From the NCBI GenBank assembly GCA_020056205.1, contig JAGVIF010000269.1, forward strand, positions 1-5,509: a DNA stretch of 5,509 nucleotides. The letters are read 5' to 3'. This DNA is from Lentisphaeria bacterium. Lineage in GTDB: Bacteria > Verrucomicrobiota > Lentisphaeria > Victivallales > GWF2-50-93. Below are positions 1-5,308 of this stretch, one piece after another. The notes beneath the pieces were generated by a model, which saw only the letters and a program-made list of their open reading frames with translations, made no database searches and had not been told where the DNA came from. How positions within the stretch are numbered: position 1 is the first letter of the stretch; the number at the start of each line of letters is the position of its first letter. The position numbers and the translations under genes are program-made.

Positions 1-2
1 CT

Positions 3-413
3 CCGGCAAAGCTTGAGGAGGGCGTTAAAAGACGCCTTGAAGTTTCTCAACAAAACGAGTATCAACGCGAACTCAGGGAGAAATTGACAGACAAACTGTG
101 CGGGGAAATTCCGTCTTTTCCTATGCCTGAAATAACCCTTAACGACTTCAAGACGCGTGAAATAAACACCTATATAAGGGAGCATGTGAAAAATGAGAAA
201 GATGCAAAAATCTTCCAAGATAAAAAAGATGAGCGCCTCAAAGAGATTGATAGGATAGCTGAAAAAAATCTGCGCCGATATCTCATATTCCGCAAGATAG
301 CCGAACTCGAAGGCGTCGCTGTGGAAAAAAATGACATTGACGAGGAAATAAAAAATATCAGCGCGTACTACGGGGTCAAGGAAGCCGAAGTAAAAAAAAG
401 CGCGCAGGGATGA
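3..413 (+). CDS. tig: Trigger factor, C-terminal part (5' end outside window, stops early at an in-frame TGA)
   Basis: Trigger factor is the ribosome-associated chaperone and peptidyl-prolyl isomerase that meets nascent chains in the cytosol. Only the end of the gene is here: 136 codons in the frame starting at base 3, with no start codon in the window. The residues belong to the helical C-terminal chaperone domain: a charged helical stretch, then LTDKLCGEIPSFPMPE (the usual L...ipfdlPe pattern), then a long arm ending in NLRRYLIFRKIAELEGV and an acidic IDEEIKNISAYYGV segment, all in family order. The peptidase-facing N-terminal ribosome-binding and isomerase domains lie upstream of the window. 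The frame stops at TGA 411-413, yet the family-typical ending continues in the same frame to 521, so the product would lack about 35 residues. The position directly before clpP and clpX supports the identification. The family call is confident; whether this allele is functional is open. Confidence 0.88.
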   Translation, partial: PAKLEEGVKRRLEVSQQNEYQRELREKLTDKLCGEIPSFPMPEITLNDFKTREINTYIREHVKNEKDAKIFQDKKDERLKEIDRIAEKNLRRYLIFRKIAELEGVAVEKNDIDEEIKNISAYYGVKEAEVKKSAQG

Positions 414-521
414 ATCTTTGACCACATCCAAATGGGACTGCTGGAAGGCAAAGTCCTTGATTTCCTTGTCAGCGCCAATACCGCATTGGATAAAAAAACT
501 GAAGAAAATAAGGAGGTTTGA
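414..521 (+). pseudogene. tig: In-frame remainder of trigger factor after the premature TGA
   Basis: After the TGA at 411-413 the same frame stays open for 35 codons and ends at TGA 519-521, touching the clpP ribosome binding site. The translation includes MGLLEGKVLDFLVSAN, which matches the usual trigger factor ending (a helix with a KaldFLxxxA pattern), followed by a charged tail. No frame change is needed, so one base substitution explains the break; CGA (Arg) to TGA is the simplest, but this is inference. UGA as a sense codon is unlikely because clpP, clpX and both downstream genes end at TGA at family-typical lengths. A sequencing or assembly error, or a real truncation, fits equally well. 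Confidence 0.75.
511..516 (+). promoter_or_regulatory. Ribosome binding site of clpP
   Basis: AGGAGG, a full Shine-Dalgarno core, lies 8 bases before the ATG at 525. It sits inside the last codons of the extended tig frame, which ends at 521, so translation of clpP could be coupled to full-length tig. Ribosomes stopping at 413 would terminate about 110 bases upstream of it. Confidence 0.8.
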
Positions 522-524
522 AAA

Positions 525-1124
525 ATGTCTATTCTCGTTCCAATGGTTGTAGAGCAGACCGGACAAGGAGAGAGGGCCTACGACATATACTCAAGGCTTC
601 TCAAGGACAGGATAATCCTGCTCGGAACGTCTATTGACGACAATATAGCCAATCTGATAATCGCGCAATTATTGTTTCTTCAATCGGAAGACGCCAAAAA
701 GGACATAGATTTATATATTAATTCTCCGGGAGGTTCGGTTACCGCCGGGCTCGCGATTTACGACAGCATGCAGATCTTGACATGCGGCATCAAGACGTAT
801 TGCGTTGGACAGGCGTCGAGCATGGGCGCCGTTCTTTTGGCCGCCGGAACAGCCGGAAAAAGATATGCCCTGCCTAATTCAAGAATAATGATTCATCAGC
901 CGTGGGGCGGAACCGAAGGAAGCGCTTCCGATATCGGCATACACGCGCGGGAAATATTGAGGCTGAGAGACAATCTTAACGGCATCCTTGCCCACCACAC
1001 AAAACAACCTTTGAAAAAAATCAGCGCCGACGCTGAAAGAGATTTCTTTATGTCCGCCGATGAAGCCAAAGAATACGGGATAGTTGACAATATCTTTTCA
1101 GGAAAAGAAAAAGGAGTGATGTGA
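525..1124 (+). CDS. clpP: ATP-dependent Clp protease proteolytic subunit ClpP
   Basis: ClpP is the serine peptidase that forms a two-ring tetradecamer and degrades proteins threaded in by ClpX or ClpA/ClpC in the cytosol. The 199-residue length is normal for the family. The start [20 protein letters not shown] is the usual ClpP N-terminus with a very short propeptide region, and an AGGAGG site 8 bases upstream fixes the ATG. The catalytic triad is visible: Ser99 in GQASSMGA, His124 in RIMIHQP and Asp173 in [11 protein letters not shown]. The oxyanion-loop sequence [11 protein letters not shown] is at about 65-75, and the hydrophobic head-domain motif [13 protein letters not shown] lies before it. 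The gene begins 3 bases after the extended tig frame, and its stop TGA overlaps the clpX ATG by one base, so it is translated from a shared message. Nothing is missing or odd; this looks like an active housekeeping ClpP. Confidence 0.97.
   Translation: MSILVPMVVEQTGQGERAYDIYSRLLKDRIILLGTSIDDNIANLIIAQLLFLQSEDAKKDIDLYINSPGGSVTAGLAIYDSMQILTCGIKTYCVGQASSMGAVLLAAGTAGKRYALPNSRIMIHQPWGGTEGSASDIGIHAREILRLRDNLNGILAHHTKQPLKKISADAERDFFMSADEAKEYGIVDNIFSGKEKGVM
1111..1116 (+). promoter_or_regulatory. Ribosome binding site of clpX, choosing between GTG 1121 and ATG 1124
   Basis: AAGGAG inside the last codons of clpP lies 7 bases before ATG 1124 but only 4 before the alternative GTG at 1121. The spacing favours the ATG, which overlaps the clpP stop TGA (1122-1124) by one base and suggests translational coupling. 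Confidence 0.7.
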
Positions 1125-2449
1125 TGAAAAATTCCGGAGGAGGATACAAATACGCGCCAAACTGCTCGTTCTGCGGACAGAGCGCGGACAAGGTCGGGCC
1201 TCTGATAACAAGCCCTAACGGCGCGGCCATATGCAAAAAATGCATAGAAATATGTTCAGGAATGTACAAGGATGAGCTTACGCAACAACAACGACAACAA
1301 CCCGGCGGCGCCGCGCGGCACCCTGATGAAAAACCTCCCATAAACCTGAAAATTCCAAAACCGGAAGAAATAAAGAACTCCCTCGATAAATATGTCATCG
1401 GACAGGACCACGCCAAGAAAATAATCTCCGTCGCTGTCCATAATCATTACAAAAGACTTGTGTCAAACATGGGAACAGACCGAGCGGAGGATGACGTTGA
1501 AATAGAAAAAAGCAACATCCTTCTCGTTGGCCCGACGGGAGCCGGAAAAACTCTTCTCGCAAAAACGCTTGCCAGAATCCTTGATGTCCCTTTCTCTATT
1601 TCCGACGCTACTACCGTCACCGAAGCCGGCTACGTCGGCGAGGACGTTGAAAACATAATACTCAGGCTCGTTCAAGCCGCGGATTACAACATAAAGCGCG
1701 CCCAGATAGGTATAGTCTATATTGACGAAATAGACAAGATTTCCAAAAGGAGCGAAAATGTCTCAATAACAAGAGATGTTTCAGGGGAGGGAGTCCAGCA
1801 GGCTCTTCTCAAGATTCTTGAAGGCACTGTGGCAAACATTCCCCCGAAAGGAGGCAGAAAGCATCCTCATCAGGAATATATACAGGTCGACACCGCAAAC
1901 ATTCTCTTTATATGCGGGGGGGCATTTGTCGGACTTGACAAGGTGGTAAGACGCAGGGTGGGAAAACAGGTTCTCGGATTCCGCCATAGAGAAGAAACCG
2001 CGGGGCGGATAGATATTGATTCCGATCAAAACGTCTTGAAGTATGTTGAGCCTGAAGACCTGATTAAATACGGACTGATCCCTGAATTTATAGGACGGCT
2101 TCCGATAATTTCCGATGTCTCGCAGCTTACCAAAGCCGAACTCGTCCGCATACTTTCAGAACCCAAAAACGCTATCGTCAGGCAATTCACCAAACTCCTC
2201 AGCCTGGAAAATGTGAAACTTATATTCACGGACGAAGCCCTTGATTCCATCGCCGAAAAGGCTATAGCGAAGGGAACTGGCGCAAGAGGTTTGAGATCTA
2301 TAATAGAGGAGTTGATGCTTGACATAATGTTTGAAGTCCCGTCAAAACAAAATATATCGGAATGCGTGATAACGGCTGACACAGTCAATGGAAAAACTCC
2401 AGAATTGCTCAAGAAAAAAACCGATGAACCGGAGCTCAAAAGCGCTTGA
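1124..2449 (+). CDS. clpX: ATP-dependent Clp protease ATP-binding subunit ClpX
   Basis: ClpX is the hexameric AAA+ unfoldase that recognises tagged or native substrates, unfolds them with ATP and delivers them to ClpP. At 441 residues it is full length. The N-terminal zinc-binding domain has the four cysteines C14, C17, C37 and C40. A Gln/Pro/Gly-rich linker (about 51-70) leads to the AAA+ core: Walker A GPTGAGKT (136-143), pore loop GYVG (169-172), Walker B IVYIDEID (197-204), the RKH loop (245-247) that helps gate substrate entry, the sensor-1 strand [10 protein letters not shown] (259-268), the arginine finger R325 in EFIGRLP, and sensor-2 GTGARGLR (384-391). The ClpP-docking tripeptide is LGF (284-286), where IGF is most common, and is followed by a charged RHREE segment. 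I chose ATG 1124 over GTG 1121 because of ribosome-binding-site spacing; the difference is one residue. It is co-translated with clpP. No convincing rho-independent terminator follows it. Confidence 0.97.
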   Translation: MKNSGGGYKYAPNCSFCGQSADKVGPLITSPNGAAICKKCIEICSGMYKDELTQQQRQQPGGAARHPDEKPPINLKIPKPEEIKNSLDKYVIGQDHAKKIISVAVHNHYKRLVSNMGTDRAEDDVEIEKSNILLVGPTGAGKTLLAKTLARILDVPFSISDATTVTEAGYVGEDVENIILRLVQAADYNIKRAQIGIVYIDEIDKISKRSENVSITRDVSGEGVQQALLKILEGTVANIPPKGGRKHPHQEYIQVDTANILFICGGAFVGLDKVVRRRVGKQVLGFRHREETAGRIDIDSDQNVLKYVEPEDLIKYGLIPEFIGRLPIISDVSQLTKAELVRILSEPKNAIVRQFTKLLSLENVKLIFTDEALDSIAEKAIAKGTGARGLRSIIEELMLDIMFEVPSKQNISECVITADTVNGKTPELLKKKTDEPELKSA

Positions 2450-2459
2450 CATCAACCCG

Positions 2460-2487
2460 GTTCAGGGTTCACCGTTCAGCGTTCAGG
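2460..2487 (+). repeat. Four tandem 7-base units, consensus GTTCASS
   Basis: Four consecutive heptamers share GTTCA followed by GG, CC, GC and GG. The array starts 11 bases after the clpX stop and ends in GGTTTTAAAA. The units are not identical, so they look like a drifted array rather than recent slippage. Confidence 0.75.
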
Positions 2488-2517
2488 GTTTTAAAATTGG
2501 AAACAAATAAAACTCTG

Positions 2518-2553
2518 TGTCCCTTATGTCTCTTGCGTCCCTTGTGTCTCTGT
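2518..2553 (+). repeat. 9-base degenerate tandem array, consensus YGTCYCTTR
   Basis: Three clear units (TGTCCCTTA, TGTCTCTTG, CGTCCCTTG) and a fourth diverged one lie head to tail. The same array type returns at 2843-2878 in the same orientation. Confidence 0.8.
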
Positions 2554-2561
2554 GCCTCAAT

Positions 2562-2586
2562 GTTGGAGTTCACAACTTTAGTTGTG
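2562..2586 (+). repeat. GGAG-plus-palindrome element, copy 1
   Basis: GTTGGAGTT leads into a perfect palindrome, CACAACT (2571-2577), a TT centre, and AGTTGTG (2580-2586). A GGAG or GTAG tetranucleotide just 5' of a short palindrome is the layout of REP sequences mobilised by RAYT (IS200-type TnpA_REP) transposases; assignment to that class is inference. The first 13 bases recur exactly at 2728-2740. Confidence 0.55.
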
Positions 2587-2611
2587 TGATTGGATGATGG
2601 AAAGATTGAAA

Positions 2612-2640
2612 ATGCGAAAGTGTCGGAAGTGCGGGAGTGA
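2612..2640 (+). repeat. 8-base A/G-rich filler repeat around AGTGCGGG
   Basis: Loose units such as ATGCGAAAG, TGTCGGAAG and TGCGGGAG follow each other. The 13-mer AAGTGCGGGAGTG at 2627-2639 recurs exactly at 5199-5211 in the other intergenic region. Confidence 0.5.
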
Positions 2641-2664
2641 AAAACGTAAGATGGAAAAGACTAT

Positions 2665-2685
2665 GAACATCGAACATCGAATGAA
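2665..2685 (+). repeat. Heptamer tandem GAACATC
   Basis: GAACATC occurs twice head to tail (2665-2671 and 2672-2678) and is followed by a diverged unit, GAATGAA. Confidence 0.55.
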
Positions 2686-2694
2686 AAATATCCC

Positions 2695-2726
2695 AATCTT
2701 TAAATCTCTATATCACCAAATCATAG
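2695..2726 (+). repeat. 8-base tandem array, consensus AATCWCYA
   Basis: The four units AATCTTTA, AATCTCTA, TATCACCA and AATCATAG are head to tail. The same pattern with closely similar units returns at 2812-2835. Confidence 0.65.
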
Positions 2727-2727
2727 G

Positions 2728-2752
2728 GTTGGAGTTCACAGATTTAGCGTGG
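2728..2752 (+). repeat. GGAG-plus-palindrome element, copy 2 (decayed)
   Basis: GTTGGAGTTCACA (2728-2740) is identical to 2562-2574. The following TTTAG is also shared, but the right arm has drifted (GCGTGG in place of GTTGTG), so the palindrome is reduced to CAC...GTG. Confidence 0.5.
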
Positions 2753-2811
2753 GTTTTGAGGGAGTGTCAGAGTATCAAAATGTCGATAATTGGATGATTG
2801 CGCGATTTAAA

Positions 2812-2835
2812 AATCTCCAAATCACCAAATCAAAA
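2812..2835 (+). repeat. 8-base tandem array, second occurrence
   Basis: The three units AATCTCCA, AATCACCA and AATCAAAA are head to tail, in the same orientation and close in sequence to the array at 2695-2726. Confidence 0.65.
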
Positions 2836-2842
2836 AATAATA

Positions 2843-2878
2843 TGTCCCTTGCGTCCCTTATGTCCCTTATGTCACTGC
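2843..2878 (+). repeat. 9-base degenerate tandem array, second occurrence
   Basis: TGTCCCTTG, CGTCCCTTA, TGTCCCTTA and a diverged TGTCACTGC are head to tail. They share the YGTCYCTTR consensus with 2518-2553, about 325 bases upstream. Confidence 0.8.
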
Positions 2879-2940
2879 GGTGAAGAATTTGAAAATTCTG
2901 ACTCCTCCTTTGAAACTGTTGCCTTTTTCGGGGTCGGGAT

Positions 2941-2991
2941 CGGGATCGGAATCGGTCTCGATTTCCCTGTATTTTTTCGATTCCGATCCCG
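2941..2991 (+). repeat. Perfect 14-base inverted repeat embedded in GGGATC hexamers
   Basis: CGGGATCGGAATCG (2941-2954) pairs exactly with CGATTCCGATCCCG (2978-2991) around a 23-base T-rich loop. The left arm continues upstream as GGGATC-like hexamers from about 2930. The stem ends about 47 bases before the GTG of the NDK-like gene. The T-run lies inside the loop, not after the stem, so it is not an intrinsic terminator for + strand transcription. It might affect transcription or message folding; this is not shown. Confidence 0.75.
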
Positions 2992-3023
2992 GTGCCAATT
3001 AAGTTTCATTTTGATAAAATTAA

Positions 3024-3029
3024 GAGAGG
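3024..3029 (+). promoter_or_regulatory. Ribosome binding site supporting the GTG start at 3039
   Basis: GAGAGG lies 9 bases before GTG 3039. The next in-frame candidate starts are inside or beyond the first beta strand (SYIIITPYT), so the GTG with this site is the best start for the NDK-like gene. Confidence 0.65.
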
Positions 3030-3038
3030 TTATAAGAA

Positions 3039-4232
3039 GTGGAAAGTCTGTCTTACATCATCATAACTCCGTACACTATTTTAAAATCAAGGACGGGCGG
3101 AGTGCTCGCGAGATTGCTCTCAAGAACAGACCTTGAGCTTGTCGCCGCTCAGATTATAGCTCCCGACAGGAAGCTCTCCGAAGAATACGCCGCCCTTACA
3201 TATAAGAGCGTGGAGTCGCGCGACAAAGAGTCGGCCGAACTGCTTAGGAATTACATACTGAGCGAGTTCGTTCCGCTCAACGGCGTTCCAAGAAGAATAA
3301 TGTTTCTTGTTTTCCGCGGGGAAAATCCGTGTGAAAGACTTTTTTCGGTAGTTGGCAAAATATCAAGAGCGGACAAAATCCGCGACATCAAGATCACCGG
3401 AGAAACAATAAGGGACACCTATGCCGACATTGTTTATGACAACGACGGCTCTCTTCGTTATTTTGAGCCGGCCGTCCTCACCCCGCCGTGCGGCAATCTT
3501 GTTGACGAAAAATTGAGGCTTTTCGCGGAGGCGACGCGCTCTTCTTCGAATCTCGTCGAATCTCTGCAACACGATGATATGCGCGGGATAGAGAGAACTC
3601 TTGTGATAATCAAGCCCGACAATTGGCACTATCCGAGCTCAAAACCCGGAAATATCATTGACATGTTCAGCAGAACCGGGCTTAGAATAATCGGATGCAA
3701 GATATATCAGATGTCGGTCGCCGACGCTCTTAAATTCTATGGGCCTGTCAAGGATACCCTGCGCGACAAACTCGCCCCAAAAATCGGCAAACTTGCAAAA
3801 GAAATTCTCGAAAAGGAATTCAAAATATCTATGAAAGATTCTGCGGACGCCGAGGCTAAACTTGCCGAAATAGCGGGACTTCCGTACGCCGATGATCAGT
3901 TTGCGCAAATAGTGGAATTTATGTCAGGCTCTCGCCCTGAAGCGGCGGCAAAGGAAAATATTGACGGCCGCCCGGGCATCGTAAAAAGCATGGCGCTCGT
4001 CTATGAAGGCAAAAATGCCGTAAAACGAATACGCGATGTGCTCGGCCCGACTGATCCTACAAAAGCTCCCGGAGGCACTATACGGCGCGAATTCGGCAAA
4101 GACATCATGGTGAACACCGCCCACGCATCCGATTCAGCGGAAAACGCGAAACGGGAAATGGCGATAACACAAATAGAAAAAAATAATATGTCCGACATAG
4201 TACTTAGCTATATCGGCGAAAAATCAACCTGA
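3039..4232 (+). CDS. Tandem-domain nucleoside diphosphate kinase-like protein
   Basis: NDK transfers the gamma phosphate of ATP to nucleoside diphosphates through a phosphohistidine. This protein has 397 residues against about 140-150 for ordinary NDK. The C-terminal half (about 186-380) has the family motifs in order: TLVIIKPD with Lys192, the GNIIDMFSRTGLRIIGCKI helix-strand, EFMSG (293-297), Arg332, GPTDP (336-340), PGGTIRREFG (344-353) and NTAHASDSAENA with the probable catalytic His362. Two insertions interrupt it: about 40 residues, Lys/Glu/Ala-rich, between FY (233-234) and FAQIVEFM, and about 15 residues after the SG of EFMSG. The N-terminal half (about 5-150) looks like a second, degenerate NDK fold: YIIITPYT in place of VIIKPD, and GETIRDTYAD resembling PGTIRGDF, but no lysine and no HxSDS, so it is probably inactive. 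It starts at GTG with GAGAGG 9 bases upstream, and the next gene is 7 bases downstream. Family membership is confident; activity on nucleotides is inference. Confidence 0.83.
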   Translation: MESLSYIIITPYTILKSRTGGVLARLLSRTDLELVAAQIIAPDRKLSEEYAALTYKSVESRDKESAELLRNYILSEFVPLNGVPRRIMFLVFRGENPCERLFSVVGKISRADKIRDIKITGETIRDTYADIVYDNDGSLRYFEPAVLTPPCGNLVDEKLRLFAEATRSSSNLVESLQHDDMRGIERTLVIIKPDNWHYPSSKPGNIIDMFSRTGLRIIGCKIYQMSVADALKFYGPVKDTLRDKLAPKIGKLAKEILEKEFKISMKDSADAEAKLAEIAGLPYADDQFAQIVEFMSGSRPEAAAKENIDGRPGIVKSMALVYEGKNAVKRIRDVLGPTDPTKAPGGTIRREFGKDIMVNTAHASDSAENAKREMAITQIEKNNMSDIVLSYIGEKST

Positions 4233-4239
4233 ATCCGTA

Positions 4240-4956
4240 ATGAAATACATAATTTTTGGAGATGACGGAAAGGAATACGGACCGGCAGACGCCGAAACCC
4301 TCAGAAAATGGGCGGAAGCAGGGAGAGTCCTCCCCAACACGCAAGTTCGAAACGTGATGATGAAAAAATGGAACAAGGCGCTCGATTTGGACTTTCTCAA
4401 GGACGCATTTGAAAAACAGGGCGAGAAAGTGGAAGAACAAAAGACGGCTTTCGAACACGGCATGGACTTCCTTAAAAGCATATTCCAGCCCCAAAAACAA
4501 GTCAAAGAAAAAGGGACGGCTTTCAAATACGCGTACGTTCACGATCCGGCGTCGTTGCTTCTGCGGGCGGGCGCCGCACTTTTCGATGGGATTCTCCTCC
4601 TTTTCTATGCGATAGTCCTCACCCTGCTGTTTTCTCTCGAAATCAAAGCCGGCGTGGACGCAAACATGGCATTTTTGCTAACTTTTGTCTTCTTATTCAC
4701 CGGAATTCTCCTGTACTACGGAATAGCTCTTGGCGTTTATGCGCAGACTTTCGGAATGTGGTTCTGGGGAATAATGATAGTTTCTTCAGATATCGGCGAG
4801 GTTTTTCTCGGCAGAGCCTACTTCCACGTCGTTATGATGATCCTTCTGGGCATTGCCGCTCCTTTTGTAGTGTATCTCAATCCTAAAAAAAGATCCTTGC
4901 ACGAATACATAAGCGGAACAAGAATAATACGAATCGCCGCCCGCCCAAAGTCCTGA
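4240..4956 (+). CDS. GYF_2 domain plus RDD-family membrane protein
   Basis: The function is unknown. Residues 1-50 form a GYF_2-type domain (MKYIIFGDDGKEYGPADAETL, then W24, AGRVLPNTQVRN), a small module thought to bind proline-rich peptides. A charged linker (about 51-95) follows. From about 100 the RDD pattern appears: R109 and D116 in LLLRAGAALFDGILLL, then hydrophobic helices near 112-131, 144-167 and 194-213, and the closing KKRSLHEYISGTRII, where the family usually has a D in place of this E. It should sit in the inner membrane with the GYF_2 domain probably cytoplasmic; no signal peptide is seen. It starts 7 bases after the NDK-like stop with no clear Shine-Dalgarno site, so translation is probably coupled to the upstream gene. 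RDD proteins have been proposed as transporters, but nothing here shows a substrate. Confidence 0.82.
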   Translation: MKYIIFGDDGKEYGPADAETLRKWAEAGRVLPNTQVRNVMMKKWNKALDLDFLKDAFEKQGEKVEEQKTAFEHGMDFLKSIFQPQKQVKEKGTAFKYAYVHDPASLLLRAGAALFDGILLLFYAIVLTLLFSLEIKAGVDANMAFLLTFVFLFTGILLYYGIALGVYAQTFGMWFWGIMIVSSDIGEVFLGRAYFHVVMMILLGIAAPFVVYLNPKKRSLHEYISGTRIIRIAARPKS

Positions 4957-5032
4957 ACTTCTAGGCGAACAAAGCAAAAATCAGGAACAATCCGCCGCAG
5001 AATTATGAAAGCGTAGCGCTGTTGCTTGAAGA

Positions 5033-5072
5033 GTATAAGTTCAGTAAACCCGTCCTCTTACTGAACTTATAC
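5033..5072 (+). repeat. Perfect 15-base inverted repeat
   Basis: GTATAAGTTCAGTAA (5033-5047) pairs exactly with TTACTGAACTTATAC (5058-5072) around a 10-base C-rich loop. The stem is AT-rich and has no T-run after it, so it is not a classical terminator. It lies 76 bases after the RDD stop and 2 bases before the next inverted repeat. Confidence 0.85.
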
Positions 5073-5074
5073 AA

Positions 5075-5115
5075 GTAAATATTCACCGAAAAGACAGGGT
5101 TCGGTGAATATTTAC
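5075..5115 (+). repeat. Perfect 16-base inverted repeat
   Basis: GTAAATATTCACCGAA (5075-5090) pairs exactly with TTCGGTGAATATTTAC (5100-5115) around a 9-base purine-rich loop. GGAG follows at 5116-5119. A related, non-palindromic version of the arm is at 5244-5262. Confidence 0.85.
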
Positions 5116-5126
5116 GGAGTGTATGT

Positions 5127-5145
5127 CTGCGAATTTCGCAGTTTT
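5127..5145 (+). terminator. Possible intrinsic terminator of the NDK-like/RDD operon
   Basis: CTGCGAA (5127-5133) and TTCGCAG (5135-5141) form a 7-base inverted repeat, realistically a 5 bp CTGCG/CGCAG stem with a 5-base loop, followed immediately by TTTT. The stem and T-run are short, so this is a weak terminator candidate at best. Confidence 0.35.
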
Positions 5146-5183
5146 GTAGGAAGTAGAATTTAGAAAGTAGAAAACGATAAAGA

Positions 5184-5223
5184 AGTTCTAAAGTTCTAAA
5201 GTGCGGGAGTGCGAAAGTAAAGA
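5184..5223 (+). repeat. 8-base tandem array beginning with AGT
   Basis: Five octamers lie head to tail: AGTTCTAA twice, AGTGCGGG, AGTGCGAA and AGTAAAGA. The AGTGCGGG part matches the filler at 2627-2639. Confidence 0.7.
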
Positions 5224-5231
5224 ATGAAAAA

Positions 5232-5262
5232 TGGAGTTCAGTGGTAAATATTCGCTGAACCT
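5232..5262 (+). repeat. GGAG-flanked inverted repeat related to 5075-5115
   Basis: GTTCAGTG (5236-5243) pairs with CGCTGAAC (5253-5260) with one G-T wobble, around a 9-base loop GTAAATATT that equals the start of the arm at 5075. Read as a strand, 5244-5262 matches the reverse complement of 5097-5115 at 16 of 19 positions. The preceding TGGAGTTCA (5232-5240) is the same nonamer found at 2564-2572 and 2730-2738. Confidence 0.65.
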
Positions 5263-5308
5263 TAAAAATATGCGCAAATATCAACCTAAATTGCTATAAT
5301 TCATTGTC

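Larger units (their letters stand above)
2450..3038. other. Repeat-rich intergenic region without a credible gene
   Basis: This 589-base gap separates the clp operon from the NDK-like gene. It is made largely of short degenerate direct repeats whose unit length changes along the region: 7 bases at 2460-2487, 9 at 2518-2553, 8 at about 2612-2640, 7 at 2665-2685, 8 at 2695-2726 and 2812-2835, 9 at 2843-2878, and GGGATC hexamers at 2930-2953. Two copies of a GGAG-plus-palindrome element sit at 2562 and 2728. Open frames here translate into unlike, repeat-derived peptides and have no ribosome binding sites. A promoter for the NDK-like gene should lie here but is not clear from the sequence. Confidence 0.8.

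Noticed and set aside
411..413. Selenocysteine or genome-wide UGA recoding at the tig TGA
   Set aside because: Trigger factor has no known selenocysteine, I see no obvious selenocysteine-insertion hairpin just after the codon, and clpP, clpX and the other genes use TGA as their proper stop.
2582..2797. Open frame of 71 codons after clpX
   Set aside because: It is built from the 8-base filler and other repeats, has no ribosome binding site, and its peptide resembles no family I know.
2992..3020. Possible promoter GTGCCA, 17 bases, TAAAAT before the NDK-like gene
   Set aside because: The -35 box is weak and overlaps the edge of the inverted repeat, and a start site about 7 bases downstream would fall on the ribosome binding site.
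2798..3136. Open frame of 112 codons running into the NDK-like gene
   Set aside because: Its peptide is the translation of the 9-base and GGGATC arrays, then an out-of-frame reading of the NDK-like gene.
4965..5077. Plus-strand open stretch reading NPPQNYESVALLLEEYKFS and ending in TAA
   Set aside because: It looks faintly protein-like and could be the tail of a decayed gene, but it has no start codon with a ribosome site, and its last third is the inverted repeat itself.
5033..5115. CRISPR array
   Set aside because: The repeated pieces are arms of palindromes, not equal repeats with unique spacers, and no cas gene is present.
5003..5284. Minus-strand open frame of 93 codons
   Set aside because: It crosses all the inverted repeats and filler; the peptide is Phe/Leu/Ser-rich noise with no recognisable motif.
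5295..5300. TATAAT as a -10 box
   Set aside because: There is no acceptable -35 hexamer at 16-18 bases upstream, and no gene directly follows.
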